Positions 27,026 to 37,193 are shown, numbered from the stretch's first letter. The stretch: 64,000 bases of DNA from Melioribacter sp. (GCA_003155655.1 PMDS01000099.1:62001-126000); one strand, 5' to 3'. Numbers and translations: made by a program. Notes: a model not told the origin generated them from the sequence alone.

Positions 27026-28255
27026 TTATTTTACACCAGTAGCTTCATTAAGCGTAAGCTGTTTGTTTACAATCTGTTCGGTATCCAGCGCAATGACTAA
27101 TTCCTCATTTGTAGGAATACGTAAAACTTTTACTTTGGATTCTTTAGTAGAAATAGCGCATTCACCTTTAACATTATTGTTCGCAATATCATCAAATGTA
27201 ATACCTAAATTTTCCAAATTCAGGCAGACATTTTTTCTAACCATAACAGAATTCTCACCAATGCCACCTGTGAAAACAAGCGCATCCAAGCCGCCCATAG
27301 CGGCAGTATAAGAGCCAACATATTTTTTAATTCTGTAAGTAAAAACATCAAAAGCATATTTAGCTTTTTTATTTCCTTCAGCAACAGCTTCTTCAATTTC
27401 GCGCATGTCGCTGCTTTCTCCGCTAATACCAATTAAGCCACTATGCTTGTTGAGAAGAGTGTTTGCTTCTGCAAGAGATAATCCCTCTTTGCCCATGATA
27501 TAAAGAATTACAGAGGGGTCCATATCGCCGCTTCTAGTTCCCATAATTAATCCTTCAAGCGGAGTAAAGCCCATAGTAGTATCAACAGATTTTCCCTGGT
27601 CTATAGCAGCCATAGAACATCCGTTTCCAAGATGCGCTGTAATAATTTTTAATTTTTCAAAAGGTTTACCCAGCATTTTGGCTGCCCGTTCGGATACATA
27701 CCGATGAGAAGTACCATGAAAACCATAACGGCGGATTTTATATTTTTTGTACAGTTCAAAAGGAATACCATATAAATACGCATGAGGCGGCATCTGGCTA
27801 TGGAACGCAGTATCAAACACGCTAACCTGCGGAACATTAGGTAAATGATTACGGGTTGCTTCAATACCTTTAATGTTTGGCGGGTTATGAAGAGGTGCAA
27901 GTTCAATGTTGTCCTTCAATACTTTCATCACAGTATCTGTAATAAGAACTGAGTCTGAAAAAGTTTCTCCGCCATGAACCACTCTATGCCCAACAGCATC
28001 AATTTCCTTTTTATCTTTAATAACACCATGGTTTGGAGAAAGTAAAACAGCAATAACATATTCAATAGCAATAGTATGATCTAAAATTTCACCAACAATT
28101 TTAATTTTATCGCGGTCATGCGGCTGATGAGTTAAAATAGCACTAGCCATTCCAATGCGTTCGACCATACCTTTAGCAAGAGCAACCTGTAAAGTAGTAT
28201 CTATAAACTGGTATTTAATTGATGAACTTCCACAATTAAGAACAAGAACTTTCAT
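27026..28255 (-). CDS. ackA: Acetate kinase
   Basis: Interconverts acetate plus ATP with acetyl phosphate plus ADP, giving substrate-level ATP during fermentation. It belongs to the ASKHA fold, 409 aa. Motifs: VLVLNCGSSSIKYQFID at the N-terminus, AVGHRVVHGGE, RRYGFHGTSHRYV, TAHLGNGCSMAAI, DTTMGFTPLEGL, TRSGDMDP and VFTGGIGENS. It follows the hydroxyacyl-CoA dehydrogenase gene by 16 bases, so the two form one transcript that ends at the terminator at 26968. pta is not in the window. Confidence 0.97.
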   Translation of the reverse strand: MKVLVLNCGSSSIKYQFIDTTLQVALAKGMVERIGMASAILTHQPHDRDKIKIVGEILDHTIAIEYVIAVLLSPNHGVIKDKKEIDAVGHRVVHGGETFSDSVLITDTVMKVLKDNIELAPLHNPPNIKGIEATRNHLPNVPQVSVFDTAFHSQMPPHAYLYGIPFELYKKYKIRRYGFHGTSHRYVSERAAKMLGKPFEKLKIITAHLGNGCSMAAIDQGKSVDTTMGFTPLEGLIMGTRSGDMDPSVILYIMGKEGLSLAEANTLLNKHSGLIGISGESSDMREIEEAVAEGNKKAKYAFDVFTYRIKKYVGSYTAAMGGLDALVFTGGIGENSVMVRKNVCLNLENLGITFDDIANNNVKGECAISTKESKVKVLRIPTNEELVIALDTEQIVNKQLTLNEATGVK

Positions 28256-28271
28256 TTCATCCTCAAAAATT

Positions 28272-29207
28272 TTAGTTGATTATTTTACCTTCAGAATCGT
28301 ATTTAAAGAAACCTTCGCCGGATTTCTTACCAAGTTTTCTTTCACGAACTAATTTGCGAAGAATGGGACATGCGCGGTACCGCGGTTCACCAAGAGTAGT
28401 CCATAATGTTTCCATCCAGGCAAGAACTTCATCAAGCCCCATAGCGTCAGCCATTTCAAGCGGACCCATTTTAAAATTATAGCCGAGACGCATTGCAGTA
28501 TCAATATCTTTAGCCGATGCAACTCCTTCCAGCAAAATGTACATAGCTTCATTTAATAGCGGAACAATTGCGCGAGTTGTAACAAATCCGGGGTATTCAT
28601 AAACTTCTACAGCTGTCTTTCCAATCCGGGAAGCAAATTTTTTAATTACCTCGACAGTTTTATCAGAAGTCTCAAGAGCGCGAACCAGCTCGACCAAAGG
28701 AACTTTAGGAACCGGATTTAAGAAATGCATACCAATAATTTTATCTTTCCGGTTTGTAATTTCGGCAATTTTAGTAAGGCTTAAAGTTGAAGTGTTTGAA
28801 ATGAAAATTGTTTCAGGTTTGGCAATTTTATCAAGTTCCTTGAATATAGCTCTCTTCAAATCATAACTCTCGTCAACAGCTTCAATAACAAGATCGCAAT
28901 CCGGAATTTCATTAAGATCAGTCGTCCATTTGATTCTAGAGAGAACTGATTTCATCTCACTCTGTGTAATAGCCCACCGGGCAATTTCACGTTCCATGGA
29001 CATTTTTAAGTTAGCTTTTCCTCTTTCCAACTGTGCTTCATCCCTTTCAACCAAAAGGACATCGAGCCCAGCATTGGCAATTGTCTGGGCAATTCCTTGT
29101 CCCATCACCCCAGCACCAATGATCGCCACATAATCAATTCTTTCAAGTTCCTCAACTTTATGAGAGCTTCCAAGCAGGTCCTCTAATTTTAATTTTTCTT
29201 CCGGCAT
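28272..29207 (-). CDS. 3-hydroxyacyl-CoA dehydrogenase (3-hydroxybutyryl-CoA dehydrogenase type)
   Basis: NAD-dependent oxidation of (S)-3-hydroxyacyl-CoA or reduction of acetoacetyl-CoA. The 311-aa single-function form has VAIIGAGVMGQGIAQTIANA as the Rossmann motif (about residue 27), LVIEAVDESYDLKRAIF, FISNTSTLSLT, GMHFLNPVPKVPLVELV with the catalytic His, and the C-terminal dimerisation domain ending with GKKSGEGFFKYD. The N-terminal 24 residues are an extension before the Rossmann fold. Co-transcription with ackA suggests a role in a butyrate- or acetate-linked fermentation route; this is inference. Confidence 0.92.
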   Translation of the reverse strand: MPEEKLKLEDLLGSSHKVEELERIDYVAIIGAGVMGQGIAQTIANAGLDVLLVERDEAQLERGKANLKMSMEREIARWAITQSEMKSVLSRIKWTTDLNEIPDCDLVIEAVDESYDLKRAIFKELDKIAKPETIFISNTSTLSLTKIAEITNRKDKIIGMHFLNPVPKVPLVELVRALETSDKTVEVIKKFASRIGKTAVEVYEYPGFVTTRAIVPLLNEAMYILLEGVASAKDIDTAMRLGYNFKMGPLEMADAMGLDEVLAWMETLWTTLGEPRYRACPILRKLVRERKLGKKSGEGFFKYDSEGKIIN

Positions 29208-29409
29208 ATGCTTTCTCTTGTTAATAATGAATATTTGTTCAAATTTAGTATTTAAAGATACCTAAAAACAAATATAGAATCATTTGATAGGACAAAATCC
29301 ATACCAGAGCAAACATTGTAAAAATGGATAGATAGTAAATCTTTCAAAAAGATTTTTCCAAAATCGGAAAACAGAAAGCTAATGTTGAGAAAATTTAACA
29401 ACAAACTTT

Positions 29410-30729
29410 CTAAATATTACCCCTGTTAAACCGGATTATTGCATAGGAATTTATAAGAATGGCTATTGAGAGAAGAATGCATACGTTCAATGCAATACCG
29501 GCAAAACTTGCCTGGCGCCATAATACCTGCAGAAAGGCTTCTACAGACCAATAAGTGAGCGTTCCTTTAGATAATACCTGCATCCAGCTTGGTAAAATTG
29601 AGGTTGGGAACCAGGAACCGCCAATTGATGACATTACTAAAATTAATAAAGTAGCAATGCTGTTTGCCTGGCTGTAAGTTTTGGCAAAAGATGTAATCAG
29701 CATACCAAAAGCAACTGCTGCTGCTGCTGAGGAAAAAATAACAATAATTAAATTTCCAAAGTTGGAAAAAATATCAACATTGAATAATGCCCACGAAAAC
29801 ACAAAAAGAACTAAAAGCTGAATCATACCAAGCATTATAGTATAAATATATTTACCCCAAAGAATTTGTGTACGTGTAATAGGCATACATAAAAGTCTCT
29901 TTAACGTTCCATCCCTTTTTTCTTCAAATATAGAAGAAGCGGCACCCGTTAAAGAGAAAAGTAAGAACATCATAGACCAGCCGCCTACAGAGCGAGTTAA
30001 ACCCGGATTAGTGATTCTTTTACCAACAAGCTGCTCGCTATCAAAGTTAACGACCCCTGACATAAAATTGTTCTCTTTACTTGAATCTTTTGAAGTTGAG
30101 AATAAAGATGCAGAATCAACCTTTGTCAAATTCTTTAAATAATTTTCGGGTTTCTCCCCAAAATATTTTCCCATTATATTTCCAATACTGTTCAAAAAAA
30201 GTGAAGAACTGTCAATTCCAAGCCTTGCAGTTATCCTGCGTTGCAGAAGTATGGGGATTATTTTGGAAATTGAAGTAAAGATTGTCTGTTGGATACCACC
30301 TTGAATAACATAAGATTCAATTTCGTTTTTCGGATCATAATAAAACCGGAATTTGAGAGCTTTTGACGTATCTTCAAAAAAATCTTTAGGCATAATAACC
30401 GCAGCAGAAATTTTTCCAGTTCTAACCCATTCTTTTGCAGTTTCTTCGTCAAATTTAATTTGATCTTTACCATTTTCAGAAGTGTAAAATTTAACCGATC
30501 TTAAAGATTTAGAAGAATCAAGTTTTGATTCAAACAATTTTGCGACAATTGAATTACTTTCATTAACAAGTATTAAACTTGACTTTCCCCTTGTTTCATT
30601 ACCACCGCTGAAAATATTTCCGAAAATTATTATTAATATAAGCGGAAGCACAAAAGTTAATAATACTCCCCTGCGGTCGTTAAGAAATCTTCTAATATCT
30701 TTAAGCACTAAAAGCAGAACAGTTTTCAA
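29410..30729 (-). CDS. ABC-2-type transporter permease
   Basis: A 439-aa membrane protein with the ABC-2 plan: one N-terminal helix (about residues 21-41, GVLLTFVLPLILIIIFGNI), a large extracytoplasmic loop (about 45-240), then five or six helices. The SLTGAASSIFEEKRDGTLKRLLCMPITR segment before the third helix is the amphipathic coupling region of the family. It overlaps its ATPase at 30726 by 4 bases, so the pair makes a DrrAB/YhhJ-like exporter. The cargo is unknown. The 202 bases downstream, before the dehydrogenase gene, show no feature I can name. Confidence 0.88.
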   Translation of the reverse strand: MKTVLLLVLKDIRRFLNDRRGVLLTFVLPLILIIIFGNIFSGGNETRGKSSLILVNESNSIVAKLFESKLDSSKSLRSVKFYTSENGKDQIKFDEETAKEWVRTGKISAAVIMPKDFFEDTSKALKFRFYYDPKNEIESYVIQGGIQQTIFTSISKIIPILLQRRITARLGIDSSSLFLNSIGNIMGKYFGEKPENYLKNLTKVDSASLFSTSKDSSKENNFMSGVVNFDSEQLVGKRITNPGLTRSVGGWSMMFLLFSLTGAASSIFEEKRDGTLKRLLCMPITRTQILWGKYIYTIMLGMIQLLVLFVFSWALFNVDIFSNFGNLIIVIFSSAAAAVAFGMLITSFAKTYSQANSIATLLILVMSSIGGSWFPTSILPSWMQVLSKGTLTYWSVEAFLQVLWRQASFAGIALNVCILLSIAILINSYAIIRFNRGNI

Positions 30730-31646
30730 TCTCTTAAACTCCTTCCGGTCATATTTAGAAATACATCTTCTAGAGTAGCCCTGCTCAATTGAACAAACGC
30801 ATTCGGAATCCCATTCTCTTCCAGTTTGCTGAATATTTTAGAATTCTGCCCATAACCATCTTCTGGTATTATCTCATAATAGAAGTCGTGTTCTGTAACC
30901 TGCCCCATTTCCCGCAATAACGGCAGTTTATTTAGAGTTGCAGAAGTCTTTTGTATTTTAATAGTATCTCTTTGATTCAAAAGGTTTATTAATTCTATTA
31001 ACGTACCCTGTGCAATAACATCTCCATTATCAATTATAGCAAGACGGGAACATAACCTTTCAGCTTCTTCCATATAATGGGTAGTATAAACAATTGTTTT
31101 ACCGGACTTGTTAAGTTCGCTCAACATTTCAAATATTGCATTACGAGATTGAGGATCAACACCAACAGTCGGCTCATCACACAATACTATTTCAGGATCG
31201 TGCAGCAGACTGGCAGCAAGATTTAACCTTCTTTTCATTCCGCCGGAAAAATCTTTAACAGCATCTTTTCTTCTATCAGTCAATTGAACAAGCTCTAAAA
31301 CACTATCAATTTTTTCTTCAAGTTTTTTTGAAGTAAGATTATAGAACTCCCCGAAAAGTCGCAGGTTCTGGTAAGCGCTCAATTCAAGATAAAGTGAAAT
31401 TTCCTGAGGAACGTACCCTATTTTTTTTCGAAGTTGAATATTTTTGGATGAAATAACTTCACCATCGATGGAAACCTTGCCGCTATCGGCTTCAAGAAAA
31501 CCAACTATAATGTTCATTAACGTAGATTTGCCGGCACCGTTAGGACCAATGAGTCCGAAGAATTCACCATTTTGTATATTAAGGCTCACATTTTTAAGAG
31601 CGTTAACATTTTCAAAGTTTTTTATAATATGGCTTATACTAAGCAT
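30726..31646 (-). CDS. ABC transporter ATP-binding protein (ABC-2 exporter)
   Basis: A 306-aa ATPase with all motifs: Walker A GPNGAGKST (about residue 35), Q-loop YVPQEISLYLEL, signature FSGGMKRRLNLAASLL, Walker B IVLCDEPTVGVDP, and H-loop YTTHYMEEAERL. The C-terminal 80 residues are the regulatory extension typical of DrrA/CcmA-like exporters, ending in LEDVFLNMTGRSLRD. It is first in a two-gene operon with the permease. It is divergent from the RecQ-family gene, with only 73 bases between the starts to hold both promoters. Confidence 0.93.
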   Translation of the reverse strand: MLSISHIIKNFENVNALKNVSLNIQNGEFFGLIGPNGAGKSTLMNIIVGFLEADSGKVSIDGEVISSKNIQLRKKIGYVPQEISLYLELSAYQNLRLFGEFYNLTSKKLEEKIDSVLELVQLTDRRKDAVKDFSGGMKRRLNLAASLLHDPEIVLCDEPTVGVDPQSRNAIFEMLSELNKSGKTIVYTTHYMEEAERLCSRLAIIDNGDVIAQGTLIELINLLNQRDTIKIQKTSATLNKLPLLREMGQVTEHDFYYEIIPEDGYGQNSKIFSKLEENGIPNAFVQLSRATLEDVFLNMTGRSLRD

Positions 31647-31719
31647 GTTTAATTAACTATTTTTATTTTGACTTCAAGATAATTGCTTAAGTTTATATGT
31701 CAAAAACATATTTTACATA

Positions 31720-34308
31720 ATGAGACCAAGAGAACTGCTTCAAAAATTTTTTGGCTATACAGAATTCCGCTCAGCCCAGGAAGAAATCATTAATTCAATA
31801 CTTGTCAATAAAAGTGTTCTTGCCATACTGCCTACCGGCGGCGGAAAATCTCTTTGCTACCAGATTCCAGCCTTATTATCACCCGGCATATCAATAGTAA
31901 TTTCTCCACTGATCGCTTTGATGAAAGACCAGGTGGATTCTCTCAACAAGATAGAGGAAGTATCAGCTTTCCTCAACAGTTCATTAGACTCGCGCGAAAC
32001 CGATAAAGTTCTGAATAAATTAACAAACGGCAAAATTAAAATTTTGTATGTATCTCCTGAAAAAATTTCGACAAGATTTTTTGCAGAGCAGCTTAAATCA
32101 TTGGCCCCATCTCACGTATTTGTAGACGAAGCACATTGCATAAGTGAATGGGGGCATAATTTCAGACCAAGCTATAGGAGAATTAAAGAATTTGTTCAGT
32201 TCATAGATGTTAAAAGTATATCCGCATTTACAGCAACAGCAACTGAAGAAGTACGAAAAGATATTATTGACCAGCTTGGTTTGATTGATCCTCAAATATT
32301 TGTCCGCGGATTTGAAAGAGAAAATTTCCATTTGAATGTAATCCATACTTCTCACAAGAAAGAAAAGATAGCAGAAATATTAAAGAAGAATAATGAGCCG
32401 GCTATTGTTTATACAGCCACAAGAAAATATGCCGAAGAAACCTGCCAGTTTTTGAGAAGCAACAAAATTGAATCGGTTTACTACCACGCAGGTTTGACAA
32501 CTGAGATGCGCAGAATAATTCAAGACGATTTCTTAAATGAGCGGATTAAAATAATTGTTGCTACAAATGCTTTTGGAATGGGCATCGATAAAAGCAACAT
32601 AAGAAAAGTAATACACCACAACCTGCCGGGATCAATTGAAAATTATTACCAGGAAATCGGTAGAGCAGGGCGTGACGGAAAGGATGCAAACATTTATTTA
32701 CTGCATGATGAACGTGACAGGCTTATCCAGGAATATTTTATTGATTCTGCAAATCCAACACGCAAGCAAATTGAAGATGTTTACCATTCAATTTGCGATT
32801 ACGGCAAAGTTGCATTAGGCAATATTTCATTAAATGAAATACCAATTGATAAGAATTTTACATCTTTTGCACAAATAGGAAAAATTAACCAGGGATTGCT
32901 TGATTATTCAATCAGAGTACTTGAAGAATCCGGTTATATAAAAAGACGCTCCGAGTATGAAAATAAACACTACGGGAAATTTCTGTTAGAGCCATCGCGT
33001 TTAAATCATTATGTTAAAAATTTTGTTGACGCTGAAATAAGGGATTTAATTCTTGTACTTGCCCGTGATAACGGCAGCAAAATATTTAGTTCAAAAATTG
33101 AGCTGAACATAAAATCAATTTCCAATGTACTGGATATTACAGAAGAGTCTGCTACAAGACAATTACAAACTTTGAACGATTCAGGAATTATAACATACGA
33201 GCGGCCTCTTTCATCGCCGTCAGTTAAATTAGTACAGCCGCGTGTTGAAGCGAAGAATTTGATCCTTGATCTTGAAAGAATAAAACGTCTTGCTGCACAT
33301 GCAAAATCCAAATTGGGAAAAATGATCGAGTATACATTTACCCAGCAATGCCGCTTCAGATATATCTTGGAATATTTCGGGCAGGATACAGAAGATTATA
33401 AATGCGGCAAATGCGATACATGCAGCGGATCAAGCGAAACCAAAAAGATTACACTTGAGTATCTTGAGGAGATAATACTTAGAACAGTTCACGAATCGCG
33501 CAATCCCATTCGCAAAAATTTATTAATACAAGTTCTAAACGGGAAATCGAAAATAGCAACAAACAAAAATTTTTCAACATTTGGAACGTGCACGCACTTT
33601 AAAAAAAATGAAATTGAATATTCAATAACCAGCTTACAGAATAAGGGCTGGTTAATTAATAGTAATGATGTTATCTCAATTTCAGAAAAAGCAGTTAATT
33701 ATTTTATTGAAATAGAAGATGAAAAACCTGCAGAAAAGCCTGCAGATAAATATGAGGAAGCGCTGGAGTTATTTAATTTACTAAGGCAGATCAGGAAAGA
33801 AGCCTCCGATAAATTTGGTCAACAGGCTAAATTTATTTGCACGGATGAAATTTTAAGGGAAATAGCTCAAATCAAACCAGGAACTGCAACAGAGCTGTTA
33901 AGTATAAAAGGCTTTAACCAGAGAATGTTCAACAAAATAGGAGAAGAATTTTTACTTACAATAAATAATTTCATGAAATCAAAGAAACTGACAGATAAAA
34001 TGAATGACAAGAATCTGCCTAGTAATATTCATCTTATACTAGAACTTGTTCAGAAGAAATATTCGCTTGCAGATATATCATCATTAACAAAACTGCCGGA
34101 ATCCATAATCTCGACACAAATTGAAACAATACTAGAATTAAACCCGGACCTTGAGATTAATCACCTGTTCGAGAACAAAGAACTATCCGCAATCAATAAA
34201 AAGATTGACGATGGAATTATTGATTTGAAATTATTACGAGAAGCTCTTGGAAATAAAATTGACTATTCAAAACTGAGGATTGCCGCCGCAAAAAAAAGGG
34301 TTATTTAA
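31720..34308 (+). CDS. recQ: RecQ-family ATP-dependent DNA helicase with HRDC domain
   Basis: A 3'-5' helicase of superfamily 2 with 862 aa. The helicase core (about residues 1-335) has FGYTEFRSAQEEII, Walker A LPTGGGKSLCYQIP, the DEAH-type VDEAHCISEWGHNFRPSY, SAFTATAT, and the motif VI IGRAGRDGKDA. A winged-helix-containing region follows (about 345-530), then the four-cysteine zinc site (CRF...CGKCDTC, about 544-568). An HRDC domain lies at about 676-750 and a Helix_40-like C-terminus at about 775-860. The zinc site lies far later than in E. coli RecQ, where it follows the core directly. The role would be fork and recombination processing. Confidence 0.92.
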   Translation: MRPRELLQKFFGYTEFRSAQEEIINSILVNKSVLAILPTGGGKSLCYQIPALLSPGISIVISPLIALMKDQVDSLNKIEEVSAFLNSSLDSRETDKVLNKLTNGKIKILYVSPEKISTRFFAEQLKSLAPSHVFVDEAHCISEWGHNFRPSYRRIKEFVQFIDVKSISAFTATATEEVRKDIIDQLGLIDPQIFVRGFERENFHLNVIHTSHKKEKIAEILKKNNEPAIVYTATRKYAEETCQFLRSNKIESVYYHAGLTTEMRRIIQDDFLNERIKIIVATNAFGMGIDKSNIRKVIHHNLPGSIENYYQEIGRAGRDGKDANIYLLHDERDRLIQEYFIDSANPTRKQIEDVYHSICDYGKVALGNISLNEIPIDKNFTSFAQIGKINQGLLDYSIRVLEESGYIKRRSEYENKHYGKFLLEPSRLNHYVKNFVDAEIRDLILVLARDNGSKIFSSKIELNIKSISNVLDITEESATRQLQTLNDSGIITYERPLSSPSVKLVQPRVEAKNLILDLERIKRLAAHAKSKLGKMIEYTFTQQCRFRYILEYFGQDTEDYKCGKCDTCSGSSETKKITLEYLEEIILRTVHESRNPIRKNLLIQVLNGKSKIATNKNFSTFGTCTHFKKNEIEYSITSLQNKGWLINSNDVISISEKAVNYFIEIEDEKPAEKPADKYEEALELFNLLRQIRKEASDKFGQQAKFICTDEILREIAQIKPGTATELLSIKGFNQRMFNKIGEEFLLTINNFMKSKKLTDKMNDKNLPSNIHLILELVQKKYSLADISSLTKLPESIISTQIETILELNPDLEINHLFENKELSAINKKIDDGIIDLKLLREALGNKIDYSKLRIAAAKKRVI

Positions 34309-34642
34309 GTTTATTGCTTTTTGCAAGCTCATTAAGATATACATTCGCTTTCTTGAAAAAATTATCCCACATTATTTTATCATCAGAATATTTATGAAGC
34401 TCACCTATAAAATCTTTTTCCGTTACGCTGTATCTATCGTATACTAATTGTTTATGAAAGCGAAGTGAATCTTGATTTAGAAGATATTTCTCCTGTACAA
34501 TAGTGTTTTCAACATAAACTTTAATAAGAGTATCTTCAGAAATTTTTTCTCTGCTGCACCCCCAAAACAGCAAAAGTAAAAGAGTCAGAGCAAAATAAAG
34601 ATTATTTCTTCTTGCTGGCTTCAAATAAAATTTTCTTTTCAC
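34301..34642 (-). CDS. Small lipoprotein, DUF4296-like
   Basis: A 113-aa protein with a basic start, a hydrophobic segment and a lipobox at about residues 26-29 (FWGCS), so it should be lipidated and held in the periplasm. The mature part (EDTLIKVYVENTIVQEKYL to FIGELHKYSDDKIMWDNFF) resembles the DUF4296 lipoproteins common in Bacteroidota; the resemblance is from recall and not searched. Its 5' end overlaps the rhomboid gene by 41 bases and its 3' end overlaps the RecQ-family gene tail to tail by 8 bases. Confidence 0.6.
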   Translation of the reverse strand: MKRKFYLKPARRNNLYFALTLLLLLFWGCSREKISEDTLIKVYVENTIVQEKYLLNQDSLRFHKQLVYDRYSVTEKDFIGELHKYSDDKIMWDNFFKKANVYLNELAKSNKLK

Positions 34643-35531
34643 GGTCTGTTAAATTTTGGTATCCGCTTTTGCTGATTTTGTCAAGAATCTGATCAATCAT
34701 TTCTTGCGTAATATTCTCTTCATCTTTATTAATATCATAAAATTTAGCATCTTCAGCATCCTTAGATGAATTGTTATAAACTGCCCTTTTAAATGATGAA
34801 GAGAAATTATTACCTGTTTTTTTGAAAGAGTTAAAGACATTACTTCTGCTAATTTGATTCCTACGGGTAATTAATATAAAAATAAACCCAGTAAGCGCAC
34901 CGCCAACGTGTGCAAGATGTGCAACAATACTTTGATTACCAACTGATAGAAATTCGATAATAACAAGAAAAGCTATCATGTATTTAGCTTTAACCGGAAT
35001 TAAAAACCAAAACATTAAATAACGGTCGGGGAAATACATTGCGTAAGCAACCATAACACCGAATACAGCACCGGAAGCGCCAATTGTAATACCCATTGGC
35101 TCACCCAAGAAAGCAGGAATAAGAAGCTGAAGCAGTCCGGCTCCAACACCACAAACAAGGTAGAAAGTCAAAAATTTCTTTGCGCCCATTATATTTTCAA
35201 TTTCCATCCCGAACATCCATAAGAAAAACATATTAAAAAGAATATGGAAAATATTAGATGTATCGTGCATAAACTGGTAGGAAATCAGTTGCCAGAAATA
35301 AAATTGAGAATCATCACCCGAAATGGGATTCAGCGCAAAATATTTGTTCAATAAGTAATCATATGGAACACCCTGACCGGTAATAGTATAGCCGTAAATA
35401 AACATGTGAGCAACTATCTGAATAAAAAATACGGCAACATTTGCAACTAACAAATATTTAATCATCGGGGGGAAAAAACTAAATCCTCCAAATCCAGTAG
35501 GACGATAATAATCTCTTGAATCTAAACCCAT
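34602..35531 (-). CDS. Rhomboid-family intramembrane serine protease
   Basis: A 309-aa membrane protein with six or seven helices between residues about 20 and 220. The catalytic Ser lies in ITIGASGAVFGVMVAYA (GxSG motif) and the catalytic His in AHVGGALTGFIF, with the oxyanion-helping region FHILFNMFFLWMFG in the second helix. All rhomboid hallmarks are present, so it is probably active. The C-terminal 80 residues are cytoplasmic, charged and of unknown role. The upstream 351 bases to pgk are filled by repeats. Confidence 0.9.
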   Translation of the reverse strand: MGLDSRDYYRPTGFGGFSFFPPMIKYLLVANVAVFFIQIVAHMFIYGYTITGQGVPYDYLLNKYFALNPISGDDSQFYFWQLISYQFMHDTSNIFHILFNMFFLWMFGMEIENIMGAKKFLTFYLVCGVGAGLLQLLIPAFLGEPMGITIGASGAVFGVMVAYAMYFPDRYLMFWFLIPVKAKYMIAFLVIIEFLSVGNQSIVAHLAHVGGALTGFIFILITRRNQISRSNVFNSFKKTGNNFSSSFKRAVYNNSSKDAEDAKFYDINKDEENITQEMIDQILDKISKSGYQNLTDREKKILFEASKKK

Positions 35532-35573
35532 TATTTTTCCATTCTTTACTTAAGTTAAATTAATAGTTTTTCA

Positions 35574-35882
35574 TGTTAAAAGACAGAATACAAGACAGAT
35601 TAAGAGTATGATTAATATTAGGAGTAAGAGCAAGAAGATGATTAAGATTATGATTAAGAGTAAGATTAAGAAAAATATAATCTTGATTGTCTTAATCTAG
35701 TTCTTGCTCTTAATGTTTCATTAATTCTTATTCATGCTCTTATTCTTGATCTTAATCTTTAATTAACTCTTGCTCATGTTCTTAATCTTTCATCAATTCT
35801 TGCACATTCCCGCCGTGGCGGATAAACTCTTGATCTTAATCATGCCCGCCGCGGCGGGAAAACTCTTAATCTTGCTCTATGA
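35574..35882. repeat. Degenerate GATTAAGA/TCTTAATC repeat region with large hairpin and two GC-rich palindromes
   Basis: The whole gene-less stretch between pgk and the rhomboid gene is repeat. About 35596-35672 carries purine-rich GATTAAGA and GAGTAAGA units, and about 35680-35800 the complementary TCTTAATC and TTCTTGCTC units, so the RNA could fold into a long imperfect hairpin. Two GC-rich palindromes, CCCGCCGTGGCGG (from 35809) and CCCGCCGCGGCGGG (from 35845), each followed by ATAAACTC or AAAACTC, are embedded in it. Read on the minus strand the repeat begins right at the pgk stop codon. Confidence 0.75.
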
Positions 35883-37082
35883 TTATTTATCATCATTCAA
35901 AGCATCAACGCCGGGTAAAACTTTGCCCTCTAAAAATTCAAGTGAAGCGCCGCCGCCAGTAGAAACGTGAGAAACTTTATCATCCAGCCCTGCTTTTTTA
36001 ATAGCAGCAGCAGAATCACCACCGCCAATAATTGTTACAGCTCCATTGGCAGTTGCATCGGCTAATGCCCCTGCAATTGTATCGGTCCCTTTTGCAAAAT
36101 TATCAAATTCAAAAACTCCCATAGGACCATTCCAAATCACCGTTTTGCTGGATAGAATAACATTCTTGTATTCTTCAATTGTTTTTGGTCCAATATCCAA
36201 TCCCATTTTATCAGCGGGAATTTTATCGCTATCAACAATGGAAGCCGGGGATTCATTTTTAAATTCGGCCGCAACAATGTTATCTTTAGGTAATAGAACC
36301 TTTGCTTTGGAAGTCTTGAATTTTTCGAGCATTTGTTTTGCAAGATCAACTTTTTCAGCTTCCAATAGTGATGAACCAATTTCATAACCCATTGCCTTAT
36401 AGAAAGTATAAGCCATACCACCGCCAATTAAAAGATAATCAACCTTTGGCAAAAGATTTTCAATCACATCAATTTTACCTGAAATTTTAGACCCGCCCAG
36501 GATTGCAGTAAAAGGACGAACAGGATTGGCAATAGCCTCGCCAAGATAATCCAATTCCTTCTGCATCAAATAACCTGCAGCGCAAACTTTAATAAACTTT
36601 GTTACGCCTTCTGTAGAAGCATGCGCTCTATGTGCGCTACCAAAAGCATCATTAATATAAACATCGCCTAATTCAGCAAGCTGCTTAGCAAATACAGGAT
36701 CATTCTTTTCTTCTTCGGGATGGAAGCGTAAATTTTCAAGCAAGAGAACAGAACCATTTTGAAGAGAATCAACTATTGCTTTTACCTGGTCACCAATACA
36801 GTCTGGTGCAAATTTAACATCCATATCAAGAAGCTTCCCTAAACGTACAGCAACAGGCTTTAAACTGTATTTGGGATTTGGACCACCTTTTGGTCTGCCA
36901 AGATGACTCATAAGAATACACCGCCCGCCATCACCAATAATTTTTTTAATTGTAGGAAGCGCAGCGGTAATTCTAATATCGTCAGTAATTTGTAAATTTT
37001 CATCAAGGGGCACGTTGAAATCAACACGAACAAGAACGCGCTTGCCTTTCAAATTAACTTTGTCAATACTTAATTTTTTCAT
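35883..37082 (-). CDS. pgk: Phosphoglycerate kinase
   Basis: Glycolytic enzyme transferring phosphate from 1,3-bisphosphoglycerate to ADP. The 399-aa length is standard. Seen are [101 protein letters not shown] and [18 protein letters not shown] strong Shine-Dalgarno GGAGG (37089-37093) precedes the ATG. gap lies upstream on the same strand, but a terminator stands between them, so pgk probably also has its own promoter. Confidence 0.98.
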   Translation of the reverse strand: MKKLSIDKVNLKGKRVLVRVDFNVPLDENLQITDDIRITAALPTIKKIIGDGGRCILMSHLGRPKGGPNPKYSLKPVAVRLGKLLDMDVKFAPDCIGDQVKAIVDSLQNGSVLLLENLRFHPEEEKNDPVFAKQLAELGDVYINDAFGSAHRAHASTEGVTKFIKVCAAGYLMQKELDYLGEAIANPVRPFTAILGGSKISGKIDVIENLLPKVDYLLIGGGMAYTFYKAMGYEIGSSLLEAEKVDLAKQMLEKFKTSKAKVLLPKDNIVAAEFKNESPASIVDSDKIPADKMGLDIGPKTIEEYKNVILSSKTVIWNGPMGVFEFDNFAKGTDTIAGALADATANGAVTIIGGGDSAAAIKKAGLDDKVSHVSTGGGASLEFLEGKVLPGVDALNDDK

Positions 37083-37156
37083 TTCATTCCTCCAGGTTAA
37101 AAACCCATTAAGGTTCTTTATATTTCAGATAATAAATTAATAAACACTATTCTATA

Positions 37157-37193
37157 TAAAAAAAGACGCAGCCAAAACATTTGGTCTGCGTCT
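37157..37193 (-). terminator. Rho-independent terminator between gap and pgk
   Basis: On the minus strand an 8-bp stem (AGACGCAG / CTGCGTCT) encloses a loop that itself pairs partly (ACCAAA..TTTGG-like). A run of seven or eight T follows. It lies about 20 bases after the gap stop codon. Confidence 0.85.

Noticed and set aside
35574-35882. Possible CRISPR array after pgk
   Set aside because: The units are short, degenerate and contiguous, with no constant-length repeat and spacer alternation and no cas genes nearby.
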